Origin: Parahoeflea alexandrii
Lineage (GTDB): Bacteria; Pseudomonadota; Alphaproteobacteria; Rhizobiales; Rhizobiaceae
Reading direction: 5' to 3'
DNA length: 64,000 nt
Assembly (NCBI RefSeq): GCF_024105735.1
Contig: NZ_JAAAML010000004.1
Location: 248,001 to 312,000 of the forward strand
This document shows, in pieces, positions 51,468 to 59,419 of the stretch (position 1 is its first letter; each line of letters opens with the position of its first letter). The notes under the pieces are model-generated. The model had not been told where the DNA came from, ran no database searches, and saw only the letters and a list, made by a program, of their open reading frames with translations. A program made the translations under genes and the position numbers.

Positions 51468-52802
51468 TCAACTGAACCGCCGGGCGGCGGCGGAATGTTC
51501 TGCGATCAGTCCTGCGATATCAAGCCCGATGATGTGTCCGTCCATGACCCGCCACTCGCCCGCAACCATCACCCGGTCGGCGCGATTGGCGCCGCAATGG
51601 ACCAGGGCCGCGATCGGGTCGTGATTTCCGGAAAAGCGCATTTCATCGAGCGTGAACATGGCCAGATCGGCCTGTTTTCCGACCGCAATCTCGCCAATGT
51701 CACTGCGCCCGAGACACCGCGCCGAGCCGGTGGTCGCCCAGCGCAAGGCGTCGCGGTGGGTGATCCGTTCGGCCGACTTGTAGCCCAGCCGGTTGACCAT
51801 CAGCGCATGGCGCACCTCCTCCATCAGATTGGAGCTGTCGTTGGAGGCCGACCCGTCGACGCCGAGGCCGACCGGGCTGCCCGCCGCCTCGAGATCCAGC
51901 GTCTTGCAGAAACCTGAAGCCAGCACCGCATTCGATGTCGGACAATGGCAGACGCCGACACCGTGCCTGCCGAGCTTTTCGCAATCCTCGCAGGTGAAGT
52001 GAATTCCGTGGGCCAGCCAGACCCGGGGCTGAAGCCAGTTGCAATCCTCGAGCCAGTCGATCGGCCGGTAGCCGAAGGTCTCGATGCAGAAAGCCTCTTC
52101 GTCCACGGTCTCCGCCAGATGCGTGTGCAGCCGGCAGTCATAGGTCTCGGCGAGGACAGCGCTTTCGCGCATGACATGTCTCGACACGTTGAAAGGGGCG
52201 CATGGGGCGAGCGCGATCTGGATCATCGCGCCATCTGAGGTGTCGTGATAGCGCTTGAGCACGCGCTCGCTGTCGGCAAGGATGGTGTCGTCATCCTGAA
52301 CGATGTGGTCGTCGGGGATGGCGCCATCCTTTTTCGACAGCGACAGCGAACCGCGCGTCACGGTGGCGCGGATGCCCAGAGCCTGCGCTTCCTGCACCTC
52401 GATGTCGGTGGCATCCTCGAGTCCGTCATAGGACATGTAATTGTGGTCCATCGCCGTGGTGCAGCCCGACAGCAGCAGTTCGGCATAGGCCAGCCGGGCG
52501 CCGACACGGAACATGTCGCGGTCGAGCCTGCTCCAGATCGGATAGAGCGCCTGCAGCCAGGGAAACAACTCCTTGTCGCGCGCCGCCGGGTGAGCGCGGC
52601 ACAGGGTCTGGAAAAAATGATGATGGGTGTTGATCAGTCCGGGAATGATGACATGCCGGGATGCATCGACGGTTTCATCCACCTCGGCACGCGGTGTCGC
52701 GCCTGCGGCTACGAGTTCGACGATACGGCTGCCGGAGACAACGATGCCGCCGCCGGCATTCTCCGCCAGGATCGCCAGCGGGTTCTTGATCCAGGTGTTC
52801 AT
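51468..52802 (-). CDS. 8-oxoguanine deaminase-like amidohydrolase (AtzB/TrzA superfamily)
   Basis: A 444-residue metal-dependent deaminase. The metal site includes His60 and His62 (PGLINTHHHFFQTLCRAHPA), RLHTHLAETVDEEAFC, WLAHGIHFT and LGVDGSASNDSSNLMEEVR. These segments closely match the 8-oxoguanine deaminase group (urate from 8-oxoguanine) and its relatives AtzB and isocytosine deaminases. ATG 52802 (MNTWIKNPLAIL) is chosen because GGGG precedes it and the family begins with a short TWI segment. It shares an operon with the IPNS-like oxygenase and is divergent from the Liv-type importer. Confidence 0.82.
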   Translation of the reverse strand: MNTWIKNPLAILAENAGGGIVVSGSRIVELVAAGATPRAEVDETVDASRHVIIPGLINTHHHFFQTLCRAHPAARDKELFPWLQALYPIWSRLDRDMFRVGARLAYAELLLSGCTTAMDHNYMSYDGLEDATDIEVQEAQALGIRATVTRGSLSLSKKDGAIPDDHIVQDDDTILADSERVLKRYHDTSDGAMIQIALAPCAPFNVSRHVMRESAVLAETYDCRLHTHLAETVDEEAFCIETFGYRPIDWLEDCNWLQPRVWLAHGIHFTCEDCEKLGRHGVGVCHCPTSNAVLASGFCKTLDLEAAGSPVGLGVDGSASNDSSNLMEEVRHALMVNRLGYKSAERITHRDALRWATTGSARCLGRSDIGEIAVGKQADLAMFTLDEMRFSGNHDPIAALVHCGANRADRVMVAGEWRVMDGHIIGLDIAGLIAEHSAAARRFS

Positions 52803-53023
52803 GCACTGCCCCATCCGTTCTGCCTGTTTGTTGCCCATTCCAGCGGGCCAGATGGTTGCCATGCAACGCCCATGCCAAATTTCGGGCCAAACGCTCCCCG
52901 ATCCTGATTTTCAAGCCTGGCCTGAAAACCGCTCTGCCGCAGCGCGATGTCCGGGCTCTCGGCCCGGACGGATTTGTCCACATTTCCGTCCGGGATTGCG
53001 GGATTTCTCCCGTGGCAGGATCA

Positions 53024-53053
53024 TTGACATGAATATTGATTCATGTTTCATGT
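53024..53053 (+). promoter_or_regulatory. Promoter with TetR operator of the Liv-type operon
   Basis: A perfect 20-base palindrome (ACATGAAT, ATTG, ATTCATGT; 53027-53046) overlaps a consensus -35 box TTGACA (53024-53029) and fills the spacer toward a weak -10 around 53047-53054. A repressor bound here would block the polymerase. The same sequence, with slight changes, precedes the TetR gene (62266-62285), so that TetR is the likely ligand of both. It may also influence the divergent deaminase-like gene. Confidence 0.7.
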
Positions 53054-53088
53054 TCTCACCGTTGTTCGCTTAGGGGAGGAGACCCAAA

Positions 53089-54264
53089 ATGAAGATGAAG
53101 ACGATACTGGCAACCGGCGTGGCAGCCGCAATGCTGAGCGTACCTGCACTCGCCGACATCAAGATTGCACATGTTTACGGCAAGACCGGCGCGCTTGAGG
53201 CCTATGCGGCTCAATCGCACAACGGCCTTATGCTTGGCCTCGAATACGCCACCGGCGGCACCATGGAGGTCAATGGCGAAAAGCTCGTGGTCATCGAGAA
53301 GGACACGCAGCTCAAGCCAGATATCGGCAAGGCCCTTCTGGCCGAAGCCTATGGCGACGACGAGGCCGACATCGCGGTCGGCCCGGTCAGCTCCGGCGTC
53401 GCGCTGGCGATGCTCCCGGTCGCACAGGAATACGAGAAGATCCTGATCGTCGAGCCTGCCGTCGCCGACTCGATCACTGGCGAAAACTGGAACCGCTACA
53501 TCTTCCGCACCGGCCGCAACTCGTCTCAGGACGCCATTTCCAACGCGGTCGCGCTCGGCGGCGAAGGCGTGACGATCGCCACGCTGGCGCAGGATTACGC
53601 CTTCGGGCGCGATGGCGTGGCGGCCTTCCGCGAGGCGCTCAATGCCTCGGGCGCCAAGATTGCGCATGAGGAATACGTGCCGACCGACACCACCGACTTC
53701 ACCGCGGCGGCCGAACGTATCTTCAACGCCATGGAGGGCGTGGAAGGCAAGAAGAAGCTGTTCATCATCTGGGCCGGCGGCGGCAACCCGATGGGCAAGA
53801 TCAACGCCATGGATCCCTCGCGCTTCGGCATCGAGATCGCCACCGGCGGCAACATCCTGGCCGCACTGACGGCCTACAAGGAACTGCCGGGCATGGAAGG
53901 TGCGACCTATTACTACTACGAAATCCCGCAAAATCCGGTCAATGACTGGCTGGTCAAGGAGCATATGGACCGCTTCGGCTCACCCCCGGACTTCTTCACC
54001 GCGGGCGGCATGGCAGCCGGCATTGCCGTGGTCGAAGCCATCAAGAAGGCAGGCTCCACCGACACCGAAGCGCTGATCACCGCCATGGAAGGCATGGAGT
54101 GGGAAACGCCCAAGGGCACTATGCGCTTCCGCAAGGAAGACCATCAGGCGCTGCAGTCGATGTATCACTTCCGCACAGAAATCCAGGACGGCAAGGACTA
54201 TGGCGTCCCGGTTCTGGTCCGCGAGATCGGCATTGACGACATGGACATTCCTGTCCGCAACTAA
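53089..54264 (+). CDS. Branched-chain amino acid-type (Liv) ABC transporter substrate-binding protein
   Basis: A 391-residue periplasmic binding protein of the peripla_BP_6 class. Signal peptide about 1-23 (MKTILATGVAAAMLSVPALA). KIAHVYGKTGALEAYAAQSH opens the mature protein; AMLPVAQEYEKILIVEPAVA and FRTGRNSSQDAISNAVALGG follow. Proteins of this subgroup often bind aromatic or other carboxylates rather than amino acids. The Shine-Dalgarno GGGGAGGAG precedes ATG 53089. First gene of the operon ending with an alpha/beta hydrolase. Confidence 0.9.
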   Translation: MKMKTILATGVAAAMLSVPALADIKIAHVYGKTGALEAYAAQSHNGLMLGLEYATGGTMEVNGEKLVVIEKDTQLKPDIGKALLAEAYGDDEADIAVGPVSSGVALAMLPVAQEYEKILIVEPAVADSITGENWNRYIFRTGRNSSQDAISNAVALGGEGVTIATLAQDYAFGRDGVAAFREALNASGAKIAHEEYVPTDTTDFTAAAERIFNAMEGVEGKKKLFIIWAGGGNPMGKINAMDPSRFGIEIATGGNILAALTAYKELPGMEGATYYYYEIPQNPVNDWLVKEHMDRFGSPPDFFTAGGMAAGIAVVEAIKKAGSTDTEALITAMEGMEWETPKGTMRFRKEDHQALQSMYHFRTEIQDGKDYGVPVLVREIGIDDMDIPVRN

Positions 54265-54272
54265 GCCTCTGA

Positions 54273-54304
54273 GCCGCGGACGCTTGCCTTGTGGCGTCCG
54301 CGGC
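54273..54304 (+). terminator. Hairpin after the Liv-type binding-protein gene
   Basis: A perfect 11-base inverted repeat (GCCGCGGACGC, loop TTGCCTTGTG, GCGTCCGCGGC) follows the stop codon by 9 bases, and a pyrimidine-rich, T-rich tract comes after it. This is the best terminator-like element in the window and probably acts as a partial terminator before livG. Confidence 0.7.
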
Positions 54305-54332
54305 ATCCTTTCTTTTCTTCCATGGGTGCGCC

Positions 54333-55097
54333 ATGACACAGATGCTTCTGGAAACGGAAGGCCTGACCGTCCGCTTTGGCGGCCATGTGGCGGTCGACGC
54401 CGTCAGCTGCGGCTTCCGCGCCGGTGAACTCACCGCCATCGTCGGACCCAATGGCGCCGGCAAGACCACTTATTTCAATCTCATCTCGGGACAGATTGCG
54501 GCTTCAGAAGGCACTGTCCGGCTGATGGGCGAGGACGTGACCCGCGATCCGGTGGCTAGCCGTTGCCGCAAGGGGCTGGGGCGCGCTTTCCAGCTGACCA
54601 ACCTGTTTCCCAATCTCACCGTTCTCGAAAATGTCCGGCTGGTGATCCAGGCAAGGCGCAGGATGGGTTTCAACCTTTTGAGCATGGCGACATCCCACCG
54701 AGAATTGACGGTTGCGGCGATTGCCATTCTGGAACGGGTCCGGCTGCATCCGCTCGCCGAGCAGAAGGTCGGCGGGCTCAGCCACGGCAACCAGCGCAAG
54801 CTCGAGGTCGCCATCCTGATCGCACTCGATCCGGTGGTCTACATGTTCGACGAGCCGACCGCCGGCATGAGCGTCGACGAGGCCCCGGTGGTGCTCGACC
54901 TGATCGCCGAACTCAAGGCCGAGAAGGACCGCACCATCCTGCTGGTCGAACACAAGATGGATGTCATCCGCTCGCTCGCCGACCGGATCATCGTGTTGCA
55001 CAACGGCGCGCTTGCCGCAGACGGCGATCCGGCAACGGTGATGGCCTCGGACGTGGTGCAGGAAGCCTATATGGGACGGGACCTCGCCGATGTCTGA
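54333..55097 (+). CDS. livG: Liv-type ABC transporter ATP-binding protein LivG
   Basis: A 254-residue ATPase. Walker A is GPNGAGKTTYFNLISG; LGRAFQLTNLFPNLTVLENV is the LivG signature; GGLSHGNQRKLEVAILIALD and VYMFDEPTAGMSVDEAP hold the signature and Walker B motifs. ATG 54333 is chosen; the frame upstream would add residues inside the hairpin region. It overlaps livF by 8 bases. Confidence 0.93.
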   Translation: MTQMLLETEGLTVRFGGHVAVDAVSCGFRAGELTAIVGPNGAGKTTYFNLISGQIAASEGTVRLMGEDVTRDPVASRCRKGLGRAFQLTNLFPNLTVLENVRLVIQARRRMGFNLLSMATSHRELTVAAIAILERVRLHPLAEQKVGGLSHGNQRKLEVAILIALDPVVYMFDEPTAGMSVDEAPVVLDLIAELKAEKDRTILLVEHKMDVIRSLADRIIVLHNGALAADGDPATVMASDVVQEAYMGRDLADV

Positions 55098-55812
55098 TCC
55101 GATCCTCGAACTTTCCGGTGTCCACACCGACATCGCCCAGTATCACATCCTGCAGGGCGTCGATCTGGTTGTGCCGCGTGGCGGCGTGACCATGCTTCTC
55201 GGTCGCAACGGCGTTGGCAAGACCACGACGCTGCGCACCATCATCGGTCACTGGCAGGCGAAATCCGGCAGCCTCCGTTTCGATGGCGCCGACATCACCT
55301 CGCTGCCCACCCCCGCCCGCGCCCGCGCCGGCATCGGCTTCGTGCCTGAGGACATGGGCATCTTCTCCGACCTGACGGTCGAGGAAAACATGATCCTCGC
55401 CGCCGCTTCCGGTCCGCTCGATCCGGCCCGGCTGGACTGGATCTTCGCGGCGTTTCCGCCGCTCAGAACATTCTGGCGCTCGGAAGCCGGCAATCTCTCA
55501 GGCGGGCAAAAGCAGATGCTGTCCATCGCGCGTGCCATGGCCGAGGAACGCCAACTCTACCTGATCGACGAACCGACCAAGGGGCTGGCGCCGGCGATCA
55601 TCTCGACCATGGCGGGAGCGCTGCGCGATCTGAAGAAGAAGGGCGCATCGATCCTTCTGGTCGAACAGAACTTCTCTGTCGCCAAGGCGCTTGGCGACAC
55701 GGCTGCGGTGATGGATGACGGGCGGATCGTCTGGGCCGGCCAGATGGCCGAACTGGCCGGTGACGCCGCGTTGCAGGAACGGCTGATGGGCCTGACCATG
55801 GAGGCACACTGA
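55090..55812 (+). CDS. livF: Liv-type ABC transporter ATP-binding protein LivF
   Basis: A 240-residue ATPase. Walker A is GRNGVGKTTTLRTIIGHW, with FVPEDMGIFSDLTVEENM, NLSGGQKQMLSIARAMAEER and LIDEPTKGLAPAIISTM. It pairs with LivG. The stop codon overlaps the livH ATG by one base. Confidence 0.93.
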   Translation: MSDPILELSGVHTDIAQYHILQGVDLVVPRGGVTMLLGRNGVGKTTTLRTIIGHWQAKSGSLRFDGADITSLPTPARARAGIGFVPEDMGIFSDLTVEENMILAAASGPLDPARLDWIFAAFPPLRTFWRSEAGNLSGGQKQMLSIARAMAEERQLYLIDEPTKGLAPAIISTMAGALRDLKKKGASILLVEQNFSVAKALGDTAAVMDDGRIVWAGQMAELAGDAALQERLMGLTMEAH

Positions 55813-56846
55813 TGACCAGCGCCGCACCCGACCATGCACCGAAATATGCGCAACTGTCGCTGCCCGACAGGATCGGCAAGGCGATGCCCTTGCTGCTTGT
55901 GCCCTTGCTGGTGGTTTTCGGCTTCCTGTCGATCGGCTCGACATCGAGCTGGCTGACGCTGACCGTTTCCGGCCTGGCCATGGGGATGATGATCTTCATC
56001 ATGGCTTCGGGCCTGACGCTGGTGTTCGGGCTGATGGATGTGATCAACTTCGGCCATGGCGCCTTCATTTCGGTGGGCGCCTATGTCGGCATCTCGGCGC
56101 TGCTGGCGCTCGAGAGCTGGACCGGCGTGCCGTCGCTGCTGCTCAACGTGGCCGCGGTTTTGGCCGCGGTGATTGCCGCCATGTGCGTCACCGGAGCGCT
56201 CGGCTGGGGCTTCGAGCGGGTGATCGTGCGGCCGGTCTACGGTGCGCATCTCAAGCAGATCCTGGTCACCGTCGGCGGCCTTATCGTCATCGAGCAGATG
56301 ATCCATGTGCTGTGGGGCCCTGACGAGATCTATCTCACCCGGCCGGAAACGCTGAAGGGCGCAGTGACCTTTGCAGGTGCGGCGATCGAAAAGTACCGTT
56401 TGCTCGCCGTGGTGTTCGGCCTGGCTCTGTTCGTGGCCATGCGGCTGGTGCTCAAGCGCACCAAGATCGGGCTGATCGTCCGCGCCGGCGTGCAGAACGG
56501 CGAGATGGTCGAGGCGCTGGGCTATCACCTGCGGCTGGTCTTCATCGGCGTCTTCATCGCCGGTTCGGCGCTTGCCGGGCTGGGCGGCGTGATGTGGGGG
56601 CTCTACCAGGAAGTCATCACCGCTGGCATGGGCGAGGAGATGATGATCCTGGTCTTCATCGTCGTCATCATCGGCGGGCTGGGGTCGGTCGAGGGCGCCT
56701 TCATCGGCGCACTGCTGGTCGGCCTTTTGCAGAACTACATCGCCTTTCTCGAGCCCAAGCTGGCGCTGATTTCCAACATTGCCCTGATGACGGCGATCCT
56801 GATGTGGCGGCCGCAGGGCATGATGCCCGTTGTGAAGGCGAAGTAA
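55812..56846 (+). CDS. livH: Liv-type ABC transporter permease LivH
   Basis: A 344-residue permease with about eight to nine helices: GLTLVFGLMDVINFGHGAFI and GFERVIVRPVYGAHLKQILV are LivH hallmarks. The first 30 residues are hydrophilic (TSAAPDHAPKYAQLSLPDRI), longer than usual for LivH. It forms the channel with LivM. Confidence 0.92.
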   Translation: MTSAAPDHAPKYAQLSLPDRIGKAMPLLLVPLLVVFGFLSIGSTSSWLTLTVSGLAMGMMIFIMASGLTLVFGLMDVINFGHGAFISVGAYVGISALLALESWTGVPSLLLNVAAVLAAVIAAMCVTGALGWGFERVIVRPVYGAHLKQILVTVGGLIVIEQMIHVLWGPDEIYLTRPETLKGAVTFAGAAIEKYRLLAVVFGLALFVAMRLVLKRTKIGLIVRAGVQNGEMVEALGYHLRLVFIGVFIAGSALAGLGGVMWGLYQEVITAGMGEEMMILVFIVVIIGGLGSVEGAFIGALLVGLLQNYIAFLEPKLALISNIALMTAILMWRPQGMMPVVKAK

Positions 56847-56847
56847 C

Positions 56848-57900
56848 ATGCTGACAAACCTCATTTCCGACGACCGTCCCCGATCCCTGATCCTGACCGG
56901 CCTGCTGCTGGGCATTCTCTTCTGCCTGGCGCTGGCGCCGTTCCTCTTCCCCGGCGTGCGGTCGCTCGAAACCGCGGCACGGATCTGCATCTTCATCGTG
57001 CTGGTGGCGAGCTACGATCTGCTGCTGGGCTATTCCGGCATCGTCAGTTTCGCTCACACGATGTTCTTCGGCCTTGGCGCCTATGGCGTGGCACTGGCTT
57101 CGGTTCACATGGGCCGCGGCTATGATGCGCTGATCGTCGGCACGGTGTCCGGCGCCGTCGCCTCGGCCCTGCTGGCACTTCTGATCGGGCTGTTCTCGCT
57201 CAGGGTCCGGGCGATCTTCTTTGCCATGATCACACTCGCGGTCGCCTCTGCCGTTGCGGTACTTGTCAGCCAGCTCTCGGGGCTGACCGGGGGCGAGGAC
57301 GGGCTCAACTATTCCATTCCGCGCGAACTCACGCCTGCCTTCAAGCTGGGCAGCCTGTTCGGTGTCAGCATCACTGGCAAGCTTCTGAACTACTATCTGG
57401 TGTTCTTTGCCTCGCTGGCGCTGTTTCTGCTCTTGCTCAGGATCGTCAATTCACCCTTCGGACGGGTGCTGCAGGCGATTCGCGAGAATGATTTCCGCGC
57501 AGAGGCGATCGGCTACCGGGTGGTGTTCTACCGGACGCTCGCGACCTGCCTGTCCGCGGCGGTCGCGGCAATCGCCGGCAGCCTGTTTGCGATCTGGCTG
57601 CGCTACGTCGGGCCCGACACCACGCTGTCCTTCGAGATCATGCTCGACATTCTGCTGATGGTGGTGATCGGCGGCATGGGCACGATGTATGGCGCGGTGA
57701 TCGGCGCAACAATCTTCGTGCTGGCGCAGAACTACCTGCAGAACCTGATGGGCGTCGCGTCAGGGGCCACCGAAGGCCTGCCGCTCATTCCACAGCTACT
57801 TGACCCCGACCGGTGGCTGTTGTGGCTTGGCGTGCTGTTCATCCTCAGCGTCTATTTCTTTCCCACCGGCATTGTCGGGCGGCTAAGGTCGGAGGATTGA
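56848..57900 (+). CDS. livM: Liv-type ABC transporter permease LivM
   Basis: A 350-residue polytopic permease: LGYSGIVSFAHTMFFGLGAY, LNYYLVFFASLALFLLLLRI, VNSPFGRVLQAIRENDFRAE and LDILLMVVIGGMGTMYGAVI are typical of LivM. It completes the importer. The stop lies just before the hydrolase gene's start. Confidence 0.92.
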   Translation: MLTNLISDDRPRSLILTGLLLGILFCLALAPFLFPGVRSLETAARICIFIVLVASYDLLLGYSGIVSFAHTMFFGLGAYGVALASVHMGRGYDALIVGTVSGAVASALLALLIGLFSLRVRAIFFAMITLAVASAVAVLVSQLSGLTGGEDGLNYSIPRELTPAFKLGSLFGVSITGKLLNYYLVFFASLALFLLLLRIVNSPFGRVLQAIRENDFRAEAIGYRVVFYRTLATCLSAAVAAIAGSLFAIWLRYVGPDTTLSFEIMLDILLMVVIGGMGTMYGAVIGATIFVLAQNYLQNLMGVASGATEGLPLIPQLLDPDRWLLWLGVLFILSVYFFPTGIVGRLRSED

Positions 57901-57905
57901 GCCTG

Positions 57906-58691
57906 GTGGCGGATGGACTCCGGCCACGGCCCGTCGTGCTGCTGCATGGCTGGACGATGCGTGGCGCGATATTCAACGATCTGATTGCCAGGCTGCCTGC
58001 GGAGCTCGATTGCCATGCGCCGGACCTTCCGGGTCATGGTGAACTGGCAGCCGCCGAGCCATCACTCTCGGCAGCGGCGCGGACGCTGTCCGCCTTGCTC
58101 GAAGAGCGTGATCTGACCGATGTCGTTCTGGTCGGCTGGTCGATGGGGGCCGCGGTTGCCTGGCGATATGTTGAAGACTTCGGGGCGGACCGGATTGCAG
58201 GCCTGATGAGCGTGGACATGAGCCCGAAGCTTGCCTGCGGGCCGGACTGGCCGCACGGGCTGATCGGCCAGAGCGCTGAAGATCTTGAAACAACCACCAA
58301 GCGGATGATTGCCGACTGGCCGGGCATGGCCGAGGCGATTGCGACCACCATGTTCGGGCATCGCGAGGGAGCCCCGGGCTACAGCCGGGGCGACGCGCTG
58401 GCCCAGATCCTGAGCAACGATCCCGCCAAAATGATCGCAATGTGGAAGGCCCTGGCGCTGATGGACCAGCGGCAGGTGATCAAGACCCTGCCCTGCCCGC
58501 TGCTTGCCAGCGCCGGCGCGCTCAGCCGGGTCTATCCGGCATCCTCTGCCGCATGGCTGGCCGAGACCGCCCCGCGTGGCGAGATGCACTCATTTTCGGC
58601 CTCCGGCCATTCGCCGCACCTTGAGGAGCCCGACGCCTTTGCCGCCAGGCTCGTGGATTTCGCCACCAGCCTCCAGCCATCCGTCGCATAG
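57906..58691 (+). CDS. Alpha/beta hydrolase
   Basis: A 261-residue alpha/beta hydrolase: LLHGWTMRGAIFNDLIARLP holds the oxyanion HGW, VLVGWSMGAAVAW the nucleophile elbow (Gly-Trp-Ser-Met-Gly), and SASGHSPHLEEPDAFA the catalytic His. It is probably an esterase or thioesterase (BioH-like). The start is GTG 57906, since GGAGGA (57891-57896) is at the right distance; TTG 57897 is too close. It is coupled to livM and likely hydrolyses an imported ester. Confidence 0.85.
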   Translation: MADGLRPRPVVLLHGWTMRGAIFNDLIARLPAELDCHAPDLPGHGELAAAEPSLSAAARTLSALLEERDLTDVVLVGWSMGAAVAWRYVEDFGADRIAGLMSVDMSPKLACGPDWPHGLIGQSAEDLETTTKRMIADWPGMAEAIATTMFGHREGAPGYSRGDALAQILSNDPAKMIAMWKALALMDQRQVIKTLPCPLLASAGALSRVYPASSAAWLAETAPRGEMHSFSASGHSPHLEEPDAFAARLVDFATSLQPSVA

Positions 58692-58694
58692 GAC

Positions 58695-58714
58695 AAGCAT
58701 ATTTATTTATGCTT
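58695..58714. terminator. Inverted repeat at the junction of convergent operons
   Basis: A perfect 7-base stem (AAGCATA, loop TTTATT, TATGCTT) covers the 15-base gap between the convergent hydrolase and MaoC-like genes and runs into the last codons of the latter. It is AT-rich and weak, but with the flanking T-runs it could end both transcripts. Confidence 0.4.
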
Positions 58715-59063
58715 TTGCATCCTTGGCCTTGACCAGTGAGCGGCCTTCGCAGACCAGCACGCCATTATCGTCGATGCAGGTGGCCCAGAGGTCGACCAGG
58801 TGCTTTTCGGGGCGCAGCCGCGTGATTTCGACCTTCGCCGTCAGTTCGGTGTCCGGCGAAGCCGGCGCGAGAAACCTGAGTTCCTGCTTGAGGTAATTGG
58901 TCCCCGGGCCCGGCAGCTTGACGCCCAGCAGATAGGAAAAAAGCGCGGCGATGAGCGGCTCGGGGATGCTCTCGGGAGCAGCCGTGCCGCCGAGAGCGGC
59001 AAAGTCTTCCAGATCTGTACGGCTGTAGCTGCGGCTGACACTTGCTGACTGACCAACCTGCAT
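58707..59063 (-). CDS. MaoC-like hotdog protein lacking the catalytic motif
   Basis: A 118-residue hotdog protein. LLGVKLPGPGTNYLKQELRF and LRPEKHLVDLWATCIDDNGV match MaoC/(R)-specific enoyl-CoA hydratases, but the active-site Asp-x-Asn-Pro-x-His motif is absent: ALGGTAAPESIPEPLIAALF replaces the region that normally carries it. It overlaps by one base the gene for a second MaoC-like protein that does have the motif, so they are likely a heteromer in which this is the non-catalytic, substrate-shaping subunit. Confidence 0.8.
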   Translation of the reverse strand: MQVGQSASVSRSYSRTDLEDFAALGGTAAPESIPEPLIAALFSYLLGVKLPGPGTNYLKQELRFLAPASPDTELTAKVEITRLRPEKHLVDLWATCIDDNGVLVCEGRSLVKAKDAKA

Positions 59064-59419
59064 CACGCCACCTCCGTTTCGCCGACCAGCAGTTCCGCGC
59101 CATCCGCGGTTCTCGCCGCGCGAACCGAAAGCGTTCCCGGACATTCACCGCTGACCGTCAGCTCGACAGGCTCGCCGGTGTAGCAGGGATTTGGAAACAT
59201 CATCGTCTGGCCCATTTGCCTGATTTCCGGGTGCGAGGCGATCAACAGTCCCCACAGCTTGGTGTAGATAAGCATGCCGTGGCTGACCGTGCGGCCGAAG
59301 GCGGTCCGGGCGGAAAAATCCGGATCGACGTGGATCGGGTTGTCGTCGCCGGAAATCCGGGCGAACAGGTCGAACTCCTGCTGTGACGGGGTCCATGTGG
59401 CAGACAGCTCGATCTTCAT
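59063..59419 (-). CDS. MaoC-like (R)-hydratase with intact catalytic motif
   Basis: A 118-residue hotdog protein with SGDDNPIHVDPDFSARTAFG (Asp25, His30) and RTVSHGML, the hydratase-2 motif in which Asp and His act on the 2-enoyl-CoA. The later part is short and lacks the LPG.GT...Q.L.F strand that its neighbour retains. The two half-proteins thus look complementary. It starts 4 bases within the end of the acyl-CoA ligase gene. Reaction: hydration of enoyl-CoA to 3-hydroxyacyl-CoA. Confidence 0.85.
   Translation of the reverse strand: MKIELSATWTPSQQEFDLFARISGDDNPIHVDPDFSARTAFGRTVSHGMLIYTKLWGLLIASHPEIRQMGQTMMFPNPCYTGEPVELTVSGECPGTLSVRAARTADGAELLVGETEVA

Noticed and set aside
55557-56996. Minus-strand open frame opposite livF/livH
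   Set aside because: His/Asp-rich shadow of membrane-protein coding sequence.
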